This document shows, one piece after another, positions 21,050 through 32,383 of a DNA stretch of 64,000 nucleotides. The translations under genes and the position numbers were made by a program. Where the stretch lies: NCBI RefSeq assembly GCF_019175385.1, contig NC_083341.1, forward strand, positions 20,778,203 through 20,842,202, read 5' to 3'. The DNA comes from Lycium barbarum (lineage: Eukaryota > Streptophyta > Magnoliopsida > Solanales > Solanaceae). The notes under the pieces are model-generated. The model had not been told where the DNA came from, searched no databases, and saw nothing but the letters and a program-made list of their open reading frames with translations. Position 1 is the first letter of the stretch, and each line of letters begins with the position of its first letter.

Positions 21050-21999
21050 GTCCGAGTTCAGGATACCAAAGCAAAGTCGCCAACTTTCCAATCCGTTTCG
21101 GTAGTGAATGAATTTTCGAATGTATTTTTCCAGATGAACTTCCAGGCCTTTCTCCGGAAAGAGAGATTAATTTCGCTATTGATGTGTTGCCGGACACCAA
21201 GCCTATTTCTATTCCTCCTTACTGAATGGCTCCGGCAGAATTGAAAGAGTTAACGGCACAGTTGAAAGATTTGCTTGAGAAAGGGTTTATTGGACCCAGT
21301 TCATCACCGTGGGGAACACCAGTCCTATTCGTGAGAAAGAATGATGGTTTCTTACGGATGTGTATCGATTATAGGCAGTTGAATAAGGTGAAGATAAAGA
21401 ACAAAGATCCTCTCCCAAGGATTGATGATTTGTTTGATCAATTACAAGGTGCCAAGTGGTTTTCCACAATAGACTTGAGGTCAGGTTATCACCAAGTGAG
21501 AGTTAAAGAAGAAGATATTCCAAAAACAACTTTTAGAACGAGATATGACCATTATGAATTCCGGGTGATGTCATTTGGGTTAACTGATGCTCCGGCAGTG
21601 TTCATGAATTTGATGAATAATGTATTCAAGCCTCTCTTGGATTTATTTGTAATAGTATTCATTGACGATATTCTGGTATACTCTCGCACAGAATCAGAAC
21701 ATGCAGACCATTTACGTATTGTTCTTGGAATTCTTCGAACTCGAGAATTGTATGCAAAATTTTCAAAGTGCGAGTTTTGGCTGAATTCTGTGACATTTTT
21801 GGGTCATGTTATTTCAGATGATGGCATTCGAGTTAATACTAAAAAAATTGAAGCTGTGAAGACTTGGCCAAGGCCTACGACGCCTACAGAAGTGCGTAGT
21901 TTTCTGGGATTGGCAGGTTACTATAGAAGGTTCGTAGAAGGATTTTCCTCTATTTCAGCCCCATTGATGAAGCTAACCCAGAAGTCAGCTAAATTTTAG
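21050..21999 (+). pseudogene. Tekay 1 reverse transcriptase
   Basis: The reading picks up at VRVQDTKAKSPTFQSV (21053), just past a deletion junction, and after a frameshift runs from 21226 in frame. RT motifs: [54 protein letters not shown] and [11 protein letters not shown] with both catalytic Asp kept. The thumb follows ([18 protein letters not shown]). A TAG at 21997-21999 replaces a Gln in KFQWN. RT itself looks catalytically intact, but the polyprotein is broken on both sides. Confidence 0.9.
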
Positions 22000-22003
22000 T
22001 GGA

Positions 22004-23302
22004 ATGATGCTTGTGAGCGTAGCTTTTGAGGAATTGAAGGATAGGTTAACTTCAGCTCCGGTCATAACACTCCCAGAAGGGCCAGATGGTTATGTTGTAT
22101 ATTGTGATGCTTCCGGTATTGGGTTAGGATGTGTGTTAATGCAACACGGTAAAGTCATCGCTTATGCTTCGAGACAGCTGCGGAAACATGAAAAGAACTA
22201 CCTAAATCATGATCTCGAATTGGCTACAGTTATTCATGCATTAAAGATGTGGAGACATTACTTGTATGGTGTGCATGTCGATATTTATACAGATCACAAG
22301 AGTCTTCAATACATTTTCAAACAGAAGGAGTTAAATCTGCGGCAGAGGCGGTGGTTAGAATTATTGAAAGATTATGATGTAAGTATTTTGTACCACCCCA
22401 AGAAGGCAAATGTAGTAGCTGACGCGCTTAGCCGCAGATCAATGGGCAGCCTATGTGAAGTTCCTTCGGAGAAGAAAGAATTAATTCATGAGCTCCACCA
22501 ATTAGCTAATCTTGGAGTACGCCTAATTGATTCAGGTAGTGCAGGAATTGGTATTAATAATCCCACAGTTTCGTCCTTGAATATGGAAGTGAAAGAGCGT
22601 CAATATGAAGATCCTCAGTTGAGCCATTATAGAGACACATTTCATGAAAAAGAGAAGCCTCTGTTTGAAACTTCTATAGATGGAATTCTTAGATACCGAG
22701 GCAGGCCATGTGTTCCGAATGTTGCAGAATTACGTCGCCGAATTCTAAAAGAAGCTCATTATTCTCGGTATTCTATTCATCCAGGAACGACAAAGATGTA
22801 TCATGATCTCAAGTTAATTTATTGGTGGGATGGAATGAAGAAAGACATAGCAGAATTTGTAGCCCAATGTCCAAATTGCCAGCAAGTGAAAATCGAACAT
22901 CAAAAGCCAGGAGGATTATTGCAGGCAATGGAAATCCCTACTTGGAAATGGAAAGTGATCAATATGGATTTTATTGTGAGATTACCTCGTTCCCGAAGCA
23001 AGTATGATTCTATATGGGTGATTGTGGATAGATTGACGAAAACAACTCATTTTCTTCCTGTTAGAACCACATACTCAACAGAAGATTATGCAAGGTTGTA
23101 TCTCAAGGAGATTGTGCGACTCCATGGTATTCCGATATCCATTATCACAGATAGAGGAGTGCAATTTACAGCCAAGTTCTGGAAATCCTTCCAAGAAGGT
23201 TTGGGTACTCAGGTAAAGCTCAGCACGACATTTCATCCGCAAACTGATGGGCAAGCCGAACGTACCATTCAGACCTTGGAGGATATGCTAAGAGAATGTG
23301 TT
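22004..23302 (+). pseudogene. Tekay 1 RNase H and integrase (N-terminal and core)
   Basis: RNase [49 protein letters not shown], then [10 protein letters not shown]. Integrase zinc finger: H...HPGTTKMYHDL ... CPNCQQVK. Core: VINMDFIVRLP, ISIITDRGVQFTAKF and DGQAERTIQTLEDML, so the DDE residues are all present. The domain is cut after RECV by an (AT)n-bearing insert at 23303. Confidence 0.9.
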
Positions 23303-23310
23303 TTTTGTTT

Positions 23311-23376
<66 letters not shown>

Positions 23377-23403
23377 ATTCCTGCCTGTCCTGCGGCACAT
23401 GCG
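23303..23403. repeat. (AT)n-bearing insert in integrase
   Basis: About 100 bp replace one codon between MLRECV and DFGGSWD; the sibling element at 41240 reads MLRACVLDFGGSWD without a gap. The insert is tttttgtttcaaa, then 60 bp of alternating AT (23314-23373), then about 30 bp of non-retroelement sequence. It keeps the frame open by chance. Confidence 0.85.
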
Positions 23404-24110
23404 GATTTTGGTGGTAGTTGGGATGACCACTTACCTCTAACTGCGTTTGCATACAATAATAGCTACCATTCCAGTATCCAAATGGCTCCCTATGATGCTC
23501 TATATGGAAGGAAGTGCAGATCCCCAATTGGATGGTTTGAAATAGGAGAAGTATAGCTAATAGGCCCTGAGTTAATTCAACAAGCAGTAGAAAAAGTCAA
23601 GGTGATCCGAGATCGATTATTGACAGCCCAAAGTCGCCAAAAATCTTATGCGGACAACCACCGGTGAGACTTAGAATTTCAAGTTGATGACTGGGTATTT
23701 TTTAAGGTGTTGCCAATGAAAGGAGTGATGAGATTTGGTAAGAAAGGAAAGTTAAGTCCTCGATACATTAGACCCTATAAGATTACCCGCAAGGTGGGTC
23801 AAGTAGCTTATGAATTGGACTTGCCTCTAGAACTTGAATTAGTCCATCTAGTTTTCCATGTCTCAATGCTCCGCAAGTGTGTTGGAGATCCTATGAGGAT
23901 TGTTCCAATAGATGATGTTCAAGTGACAGAAAATCTAGTCTATAAAGAAGTGCCCATTGCCATATTAGACAGGGAGGTACAGAGACTTCGAAATAAGGAA
24001 GTAGCCTCAGTTTAAGTCTTATAGCAGAATAACAACCGAGAGGAAATGACTTGGCAAGCAGAAGAGAGTATGAAATCCAAATACCTGCACTTATTTCAGC
24101 CCCCAAAAGA
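23404..24110 (+). pseudogene. Tekay 1 integrase C-terminus and chromodomain
   Basis: Reads DFGGSWDDHLPLTAFAYNNS, then PYDALYGRKCRSPIGWFE, two stops (near 23554 and 23666), KLSPRYIRPYKITRKVGQVAYEL, HVSMLRKCVGD and VPIAILDREVQRLRNKEVASV. The chromodomain is traceable past stops as TWQAEESMKSKYLHLF (about 24050-24100). Chromodomains of this clade direct integration toward marked chromatin. Confidence 0.85.
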
Positions 24111-24327
24111 GATCCACGATGAAACATTGGGATTATGAGGTATGTATGTTTTCTTTTTATGTATATGGGCCGTGTGTGGCCAACTTATATTGCTATTGTG
24201 TTGTGGCTCTGTGAGGCAATGTTATTGTGGGCTGTTGTGACAGGATGGTAGAGCCATACTATAGGGGAAACTCTGGCGAAATTTTCATAGAATTCCTGAG
24301 TGCTTAACATTCGAGGACGAATGTTCC

Positions 24328-24342
24328 AAAAGGGAGGAAGAA
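24328..24342 (+). other. Polypurine tract of Tekay 1
   Basis: AAAAGGGAGGAAGAA directly before the 3' LTR, the expected primer for plus-strand synthesis. Confidence 0.85.
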
Positions 24343-26069
24343 TGTTACACCCCGAAAATTTCCCGTTAATGTACAGTGAATAGACTAACAAAGAGCACGA
24401 CGTATACAATATTTTGATAAGTAAGAAATAACATTTGATGATTCTAAATGAGATTTCAAAGACATGTGAGGTAGGAGACGGAAGTTGTTAAAGAAAGCAA
24501 GGTATAGGTTATGTGTCGGCAAGATTTACGAGTATCGAATTAATGATGGCTAAATGATGTTTTGGAGAAGAGTTATAATGTCCCTTAGATTGTTAACGAG
24601 GTGTTAAACAAGTGTCAAGAAGGTTCCATAAGGATTGGAGATCAAACGAATGACGGAGATCATTTCAGGGAAATGGGGTTATTCGACCGACTTATACAGT
24701 CCGTATAACACCCAGCAGAGATGATGTTTTCCTGGTGGTGAACCACGACCACTTATACGGGCTGTGCAATGTTATACGGACCGTATAAGTGTCCGTGAAA
24801 GTCCCGACGGGCTGAGTTAAGTTCAATTATATAAATGTGATCCCACTTCACTATTTCATTTCCCACACTTCTTCATCTCTCTCAAGGCTTCTAGAGGGTT
24901 CCACACACTTCTTCCATAAGAACTCAAGAGATATTCAAGATCAACTTCATCAAACCAAGAGAATCAAGTGTATGAGACACATCAAAGTTCATCCAAGCCG
25001 AGGAGTTCCAATGGAAGAGAACTAGGGTTTTGGTGCAAGAGAAGTATTTCCACTCAAGGCTTATTCCTACATTATCTAAGGTAAGTTTTATGATCTTTCC
25101 ATGTTGTTTAGGGTAATGAGAGGTTGAAAGACTTAAATGATGGAATGAGATAGAAAATGGGTCACAAAGATGTGAATAATGAGATTGTGAGTAGTAGTTT
25201 GGAATGAGTCATGAATATTGATATGTTGTGATTGTAAGCATGCTATAAGTGACATTTAGAATATGAGATAAGTATTATATGTGAGAAAACGCAATAGTGA
25301 ACTATGACCATGATTATAGAGGAATTGAAGTGAAATTGTGAAATGTGGATAATTTAGATGAATGATGATTGTTGCTTACAATATTGTGAATGTTGTTATG
25401 GATGGTTGGGAGTTGATATGGAATATGGGGAAAGTTGTATAAACAAAGCAAATGCTGCCCAATTTTCTCTAGCTTTTGTAAGCATGTTCTTATAATCGAT
25501 TAGCTAATGTTAATACGAACTTTCTTGAAGGCAGAAACACGAGCAACGAAGAAGAACGATCAAACGATAGAATAGCTAAACGAAAGAGGTATGTAAGGCT
25601 AATCCTTTCCTTCTAAGGCATGACACTTATGGCATGAATCTTCCTATTTTTCCGTGATCTTCCTAAATAACGGAAATTATGAGTCCATGACTATAAAGAG
25701 CTGCATACTCATATGATAAAAAAAAGAGATACGATACGAGCATGACAATGATGATGATGAGTTTAAGTATAAAGAATCCTAGAGTAACATACGATGTCCA
25801 TGAGGTTAAAGATCCTAAGTATGGTTCCATTGATGCTTTTTCTTGTGTACACTCACCTTAAAATGTTAGTCCCCTCAAGGTGAGGCATAATGATTACGAT
25901 CACACCATAATGTAATCGGGGGTTCACGACCTTATGTCACCCCGACATAGCCATAGTTGCCTTCAAGTTATAATGTATGGTTGATGATAAATGTATAATG
26001 ACGCTAAGCTTATGATATGCCTATACAATGTATGAAAATGTTAAGTTTACGATGGGTATATGACGATGC

Positions 26070-26231
26070 GATTACACCGTGCCTAAATGGCCGGGCATAT
26101 CACCGCGAAGGCGGGCTGCATATGATTCCACCGTGCCTAAATGGCCGGGCATGTCACCGCGAAGGCGGGCTGCATACGATTCCACTGTGCCTAAATGGCC
26201 AAGCATGTCACCGCTAAGGCGGGCTGCTATG
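26070..26231. repeat. 54-bp tandem repeat in 3' LTR (three copies)
   Basis: Starts at 26070, 26124 and 26178. The unit includes cctaaatggccgggcat and caccgcgaaggcgggct. The 5' LTR has two copies (19083, 19137). Confidence 0.93.
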
Positions 26232-26625
26232 TTTTCACCGAGCCTAGAGGGTCGGGCATGACACCACTAGTGGGCGGCATATGATGGTTACCCAGACGCG
26301 GGTTAACGATGATGATATATATGATACGATGATGTACGCACTATGATGATACATGTACTATGATTATATATGATATAGGTATGAAATGTATCCACCCTTA
26401 AAAGTTACGCAGGTTATATCTTTATCTTATGTCTTATGATTTCTCTATTATGTTCATTTCATTCATGCCTTACATACTCAGTACAATGTTCGTACTGACG
26501 TCTGTTTTCTTTGGACGCTGTGTTCATGCCCACAGGTAGGCAGGGAGGTGATCCAGACTCGTAGGAGCTACTAGCAGACTTTGAGAGCACCCCATTATTC
26601 CGGAGGTGCCATTGACTTATTCGTT

Positions 26626-26629
<4 letters not shown>

Positions 26630-26693
<64 letters not shown>
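26630..26693. repeat. (AT)n tract in Tekay 1 3' LTR
   Basis: About 64 bp of alternating AT. The matching site in the 5' LTR (19588-19600) has only about 12 bp. Confidence 0.95.
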
Positions 26694-26695
<2 letters not shown>

Positions 26696-26996
26696 TTGGG
26701 CATGACGGGGTCCTGTCCCGTCCATATGTCTAGTACTCTAGTAGCGGCTCGTAGATGCGTATGTGTGGGTAGTATGGTCTCACGATGTCCTTATTGTATG
26801 TACATTATTTTGATAGCCGAAGGGCTTATGTATATAAAGGTAATTATGTTTCGAAGTGAAAAATGGTTTTTTCTATGACTTGAGTATGAGATTAATGAAT
26901 GAACGTTTGATGAGTACGATGGGTAATGGTATGAGCGGTGCTCGGTGGTTAGCCCCGAGTACCCGTCATGGCCCCTTGTCGGGTCGTGACAGAGGC

Positions 26997-27880
26997 TTCC
27001 GCCGTTGCAGGAGGGGTATTGGCAAGCATATCATCAAGGTTCTCCTATTCCGAGAAAGGAACATGAGGAGAAGATGGAGTTGCATCAGCCGATGACGGTA
27101 TCTCGGCCGTAGGAGCTGGTTCGTCGCTTGGAGGCAGGTCGGTAGCCGTTGCTATTTCGACCCCTCGAGTTATTTCAACCCTTTCAGCTGTCTCGGCCCC
27201 TGAAGTTGGGCCGACCCTTCTAGGATATTTTACCGGGGGTACCACCTCGGGTTAAGTGTCACCTGTAATATCAATAAAATTAACTGACCTTAGTGGAATC
27301 GGAGCTCTGATATATTCCGATATTAGAGGGAAAGGAACCTCAGCTTCCCCACCTATGACTGGGATCGGAACCTCCACCGAAGCTGTCTCGCCCCTGGTAG
27401 CTGTAGCAACGGAAGGTCCCGATGCGACACTTGCGAGAAAATTATCAACCTCGGGTTCATACCTCAGGCCCCGAACATCATCCCTCAACCTTTTTTTTTC
27501 TTTTGACCCTTAGTCGTGGTCTTTCTCTTTTTCTTTTTTCAGCCGTGACAATGAGCCGAGCTGAACCTGACACGTTGAAATTCGATCCCCACGTTACAGA
27601 TTCATCTGCTGGTGTGGGTCATCGAGTCACAAAACCTTTGCCCAAACCTGGGTGTCGGAAGATTAAATGGAGGCGAATTGGAATGAAAAAAGGATGACAA
27701 GGATTAATGGAAAGAAGAGGATACTGTGGTTCTGCGCCATCCATCGTTCACAAGACAAGACTGCCTATGTTGGGTCTTCATGTAAGTGCTGACCAATGAA
27801 GAACCAATGATTTCTTCAATCCGATCGGCAAAGCCCGGAATTGCATTGGGAATCCAAGCTTCGGCTGTAATATTTGAAAA
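26997..27880 (-). pseudogene. Antisense ORF of Tat element, N-terminal part
   Basis: Minus-strand reading with frame breaks: WIPNAIPGFADRIEEIIGSS (about 27855-27800), then LRYEPEVDNFLASVASG and a Pro/Ala/Val-rich segment to about 27000. It continues at 17336 across the Tekay insertion: PPATAEA joins SGFGHLHIP through the gaggc target duplication. No domain is recognised. The start is uncertain because a deletion (about 27880-27890) removed what lay before it. Confidence 0.55.
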
Positions 27881-27889
27881 GTTAATACC

Positions 27890-28035
27890 CTTGTCTCCTT
27901 TAGTTTCCATTACTATTGTTTGCTAATATATACCGCTACTTATTCATTATCAACTTATATTATTAATTAACTATAATCATATATCCTATCCACCACTTAC
28001 AAATTTAATTGTTATCCACTATTTGGGGGTAAACG
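27890..28035 (+). repeat. 3' LTR remnant of Tat element
   Basis: 146 bp matching the last 146 bp of the 5' LTR (9947-10092), ending GGTAAACG and followed by atatt. The first 540 bp of this LTR and the polypurine tract are missing. The deletion joins antisense-ORF sequence directly to the LTR end. Confidence 0.82.
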
Positions 28036-28732
28036 ATATTCTTAAAATATGATAGCTGCTAAACGACCATATCAATTTTGTCCAAATTTGGCCACACATG
28101 CGAAAAGACTATTTTTCATGCAATGGGAAGAAATTAAACTTGAATTGATCCGAGAGATTTCTTGCAAATTTTGAATTAAGATGAACTTTGCGAGAGAAGG
28201 GTAACAATGCGTATAAATAACCTAGATGCTGGTGTGAATTTGTTGTGCTACCCCTATTTGGGCCATTGTGGCCAGGATCAATATGGTAGAAATACCTTTT
28301 CGTAAGAGTATATATTATTATGTTATGTATATTACATTACATATTAATATACAAAAGATAAATATTTGTATATTTTTGGTGGAGAAATATAAAATGTAAA
28401 AATACCATTTTTTTTTGAGATAGTAGCATTTTAATCACTCGATTAATAGTAAGTTCTGATTTAATCTTGTGGTATGTGATTCAACATATTCAACCGTCAG
28501 GTGTCAACTAATTTAAACGTGTGATCTTTGGCCTCTTATGTAGGACATATACTATATTTGTTTTTTTTTTTTTTATAAGTATTACTGTCCTGAAATTTGA
28601 AGTAACAATACAATAAATAATTTTGAAAATTTGTGAATATTTACGAGCAAAGCAATCAAAAGAGCTTATTTCAAATAATTGAATGTTAAATATCCTTAAT
28701 TAGATACTACAAAGATTAAAATTATCACCAAA

Positions 28733-28892
28733 GGATGTGGTGCAGCGGATGGGTCTACTCATACCTTAACCAGAGGTCTCGGGTTCAAGCCCTTAGTATG
28801 GAAAAAATCTTCCCAAATCGAACCCTACGCAGTGCAAATCCGGATATAATCGGGCTTCAATGCGGATACCAACACCGGGTGAGAAACCAAAA
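28733..28892 (+). mobile_element. tRNA-derived SINE
   Basis: Internal RNA polymerase III promoter: A box TGGTGCAGCGG (28739-28749) and B box GGTCTCGGGTTCAAGCCC (about 28774-28791). A tRNA-unrelated body follows (aatcgggcttcaatgcgg, caccgggtgagaaacc) with a short A-rich tail. The layout fits plant SINEs, and the body resembles solanaceous SINE sequence as I remember it. Target duplications are not clear. Confidence 0.7.
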
Positions 28893-29864
28893 AAAGAAAG
28901 ATTTAAATCAGAATTTATCAATAACTAAGAGATCAAAACTAGTATTGACCCATTTTATTAACTTTACCTTTATTTGGAAATTATCACAATGTTCTTGATC
29001 TACTTTATCTTTATCTTCATTTAGGAAAATTGTCCCATCCTCTTATATTTCACAACATATTAGAAAACTAAACTATTTTTTGTCAGTAAAGTATCAAAGA
29101 TCACTGACTCTAATACTTGTTTTTATCCTGTATTATTCCAGTTTTGAGTTAGAGATACAAAATATAAGCACATTATTACTATATATATAAGGGATATTTA
29201 CAAGGCTTTTGTCATCCTCACAAAGCTGGTTGTGATCCTTTTCATAGTTTAAAATTTAATCTCAAACTTAATTCATTTTAGGTTCTATTCATCTTATCTT
29301 TTCAAAGTTAAATTTACCTTGTTCTTTGGTCTTCTTTTCAAGGCTCTCGAATCTTTTACATTATTTGTCTTTATCACTTTTTTCTGTTGATCTTATCCTT
29401 TAAACTCAAGTATCAGTTTGTTTTTACTCTTTAGTACTGTACGAAGATAGAAGCCCAACTAAATTTATCTTCTCTATCACTGCTTTTCTTTTAATTTTAT
29501 GAATTTCTGATATGGTAGACATTATGAAATCCAGAGACAAAGACAAGAGAAGAACAAAACAAAGAATACATTGTCGCTCTTTATGCCTTTGCGGTTTATA
29601 ACACTCTCTGTATTGCGAACCAATTCGACATTTCACTTAAATTTTACGTTGGCCAACAATCTTTTTCATTTTTATCTTTCTCCAATTTTTAAGGACTACT
29701 TTCCCATATCTATGTATTTGATTCACTATATTTGATGTTAGTTCGAATTTGCTATTATAGGGTAAATTTTAGTTTTCCCCCTAATGAATCCAAAATGTTT
29801 TTTTGGTGTGGTGATGTGCTATGTAGTAAGAATTAGATTAAGATGAAGGCCGATTCTCTGCAGA

Positions 29865-30050
29865 GATGGCCAAATGCATAGATAGCCCTTTAAACTTGTC
29901 CGAATATTCCATTTGGGTACCTAAACTCAGCATATGACCATTTGAACACTTTAAGTATACTACCGCTATGTCATTTAGACACACCTTGCTTACATATCAT
30001 TGTGCGTGATCCCCACCTATTCTAAACTAGTGTGGAAATGCCCATGCTAA
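29865..30050. mobile_element. Possible MITE fragment
   Basis: Reads ggccaaatgcatagatagccctttaaact... followed by a small imperfect hairpin gccc-atgctaagcac-gggc (30030-30060). The wording resembles solanaceous MITEs I remember, but no matching ends are visible. Confidence 0.3.
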
Positions 30051-31988
30051 GCACGGGCCCAACGGTTCATGTCGTACTTCAACTGAGTTCCTTTTGATAT
30101 TTCATTTTCCCCGAGAATGTGAAAGGTTCATTACTACAGAAAGCAGCGGAAACATTCTGAAATTATTGAAAGAACTTAAACTCTTCGTTTTTTTAAGATG
30201 AAAGTATGTCCGAGCAATAGAACTTACAATAAGATCTCACAAATACTAAAAATAATCCTAGATTGATGATACACGTATTTAGCATTCGTTAGCGTTAGTG
30301 ATGGAGTAGCAATGTTGTGCTGGATAATGACATTTAGGAAGAAATACATTTCCTATGTGTTTCCTGCTCCCTCTCATCCTTCCTAGAAAGACAAGTACAA
30401 CATGAAGCAAAAAGTGGGCAAGTTAGTAGATGAGTTTGTAGGAAAAATTCATGTGACATATTAAGTGTCAAAAGAATTTTGAGCCTAGAAATGACCTCTT
30501 ATATTACGGTTTTTTTTTTTTTTTTTTTTTTTAACATTTGCAGCAGACAACATAATCATGGTCATAAATGGTTAAGAGTGCGATCAATTAATATATTAAT
30601 TGTAGTTGTCTTATTCTTCGCACAGGCATGTTGGCCCTGAGGTGCCCGATTATCGTCGCTTATATAATAGTAGTAGAAGCGTGGCATGAAAATTTAATAT
30701 TATTCTACACATGTATTTCTTCTTTTTTTTTAGTCTTCGGCGCAGTTCGTTTTCTTTTCCTCTTGTGCCACCAATAAATTACATTAGAAGTTTCAATTAT
30801 ATAGGCACAATTATGCAGTTTGAGAAATTTCCTAATAAAAGTGATAGAGAGAGCATTGTTAATTCGGCCTACGCCAATGAAAATGTGGATTAGGCAATAA
30901 AAAGTATCTTAAATAAAGTTTTTTTCAAAGGTTACTGATGAATCATTTATCAAAATTTAAAAAATGGTTCTGAGTGAAGAGGGTCATGAAAAAAGACATG
31001 TTAGAAAGGAAAATGTGGATGATGTAGATGGTTCGAAAGAAAGAGCGAAAGAGAAAAATCATAAGTCGGGAAAAAGATGATATTATTGAAGGCACATTAT
31101 ATTGACATATTTTCTATTACATACATCACCATCAAAAAGATGATATTCGAGAATTTAGAATTTAAAAATATATCTAACCTGATTTTCCCAAAAACTCTCC
31201 TAAATTCCAAATCGAATTCCAGGCTGGTTCGATGTGCATTATATCTCCATATCTTTTTTCTTGGTTATCAAATAACCAATTTCGAAGGAGTTATTTATAT
31301 GGTCAGAGTCATTACGAGTTAACAAAATGTTAGCCATATGTTTGCAATACACAACCATGGTTATTGTTGTAAAAAACATTATCAGCAATATGAAGATGTG
31401 ATTAGTTTGATTCAAAATCTAAAATATTACACAAAGTTCTAAAACCTAATAAATAGAAATAAAATTTGAAAACTTGAAAATGAGATTTATTGCATTCTTA
31501 ATATCATCGTAAAAGAAAATAATGAAAGTTTTTTTTAGTTAGAAAGGTCAAAAATAAATACAAGAAAAGGATGAATTTTTAAATATTAGTTGTATTTTTT
31601 TTGTCACAAATGATCTCTTTCTGATGGTCAAGAAGGGTCTCTGTCAGAGAACTAAAGATTAATTATAACTTGAAAAATGAAAAAAAATCTTGAGAACTTT
31701 AAAGAAAATTTATCCTATGTGCCGCTACGCAAGAAAATAATGATGTTTTATTTATTTAATAGGCTTGAAAATATTATTTACAGCTTTCCTAATGCAACAA
31801 TAAAAAGAGATATTGCTTTTTTATTTAATAATTAAATATTATTTATTGTAATTCAACAATACGCTAAGTTTGTTTTCTATTCTTTATATCATCGGGTTAT
31901 GCCCGTATCTTGGTTCTTATTAATTCTTAAAGAGTTATAGAGGTTCCATAGATAGTGCCATGATATTTTTGAGTTATGGGTATTTTTA

Positions 31989-32299
31989 TGTATTAGAATG
32001 GTGTATATCAGTATAGTATGTTAGGTGTATACATTCAGTGTATACATAGTGTATACGGTTGTTGGCTTTGATTGTAATTAGTTGTTGCTTAACTGTAACA
32101 GTGAGTTAGTTAGTTTGTTAGGATTGCACATGGGTGTGCACGTGAGTTTGTTGTATAAGTAAGTGGAGTTGTATTCAGATCACTATCAATATACAAAATA
32201 TCTCATTTTCTCTCGTCTTCCTTGTTTCTTCTTTAGTTTTCCTTTGTGCATGAATTCATGAATAAATGAGATTTGAATCTCATCCACGGAAATCTAAAA
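31989..32299 (+). repeat. 5' LTR of copia element (about 310 bp)
   Basis: Starts near 'tgtattagaatggtgtatatcag' and ends 'gaaatctaaaa'. U3 carries repeated gtgtatac palindromes (about 32020-32060). The 3' LTR lacks about 50 bp present here (near 32110-32160). Confidence 0.82.
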
Positions 32300-32311
32300 T
32301 GATATCAGAGC
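32300..32311 (+). other. Primer binding site of copia element
   Basis: TGATATCAGAGC, one base from the initiator-Met-tRNA PBS TGGTATCAGAGC, immediately after the LTR. Confidence 0.8.
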
Positions 32312-32383
32312 AGTGATCCGATAGGGATTAATTGCATAAATCGATCAAAATCTCATAATAACAAAGCTTCAAAATAAGCAACA

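Larger units (their letters stand above)
17342..26991 (+). mobile_element. Ty3/gypsy chromovirus, Tekay/Del-like (Tekay 1), complete but defective
   Basis: TG...CA LTRs at 17342-19898 and 24343-26991, with target duplication gaggc at 17337-17341 and 26992-26996. It has an initiator-Met-tRNA PBS, gag, RT, RNase H, integrase and a decayed chromodomain. Long LTRs, that PBS and the RT/integrase sequence point to the Tekay/Del clade. It inserted into the antisense ORF of the Tat element. Zinc knuckle and protease are deleted, a stop separates RT from RNase H, and an (AT)n block splits integrase. Confidence 0.93.
24343..26991 (+). repeat. 3' LTR of Tekay 1 (2649 bp)
   Basis: Colinear with the 5' LTR. 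It differs mainly by a third copy of the 54-bp repeat, a longer AT tract (26630-26693) and loss of one CGG/CCG palindrome half near 24690. Confidence 0.95.
9407..28035 (+). mobile_element. Ty3/gypsy retrotransposon, Tat lineage, interrupted
   Basis: The element runs from LTR start TGTTAGC (9407) to LTR end ...GGTAAACG (28035). It is flanked by target duplications atatt at 9402-9406 and 28036-28040. Tat features are a PBS of type TGGTGCCCACCGTGGGGC, pol order PR-RT-RH with a second RNase H before integrase, and an antisense ORF between pol and the 3' LTR. A complete Tekay element (17342-26991) splits it; without that insert it is about 9 kb. The capsid core is deleted, the 3' LTR is mostly lost, and pol has many stops and lost catalytic residues. 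The copy is dead. Confidence 0.87.
28041..31988. other. AT-rich intergenic stretch, mostly unrecognised
   Basis: Nearly 4 kb without a credible gene. It holds one SINE (28733-28892), a possible MITE piece (29865-30050), a T run (30509-30533) and many short A/T runs. The short frames here have no domain or start context. Confidence 0.55.

Noticed and set aside
23288..23527. Tyr/Ile-repeat proteins at 23288-23556, 26459-26878 and 51701-51904
   Set aside because: They are translations of (AT)n tracts.
28733..28810. A tRNA gene
   Set aside because: A and B boxes are present but no cloverleaf or acceptor stem forms, and a SINE body follows.
30020..30060. A terminator-like hairpin (gccc ... gggc)
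   Set aside because: Intrinsic terminators do not apply to plant nuclear genes; more likely a repeat remnant.
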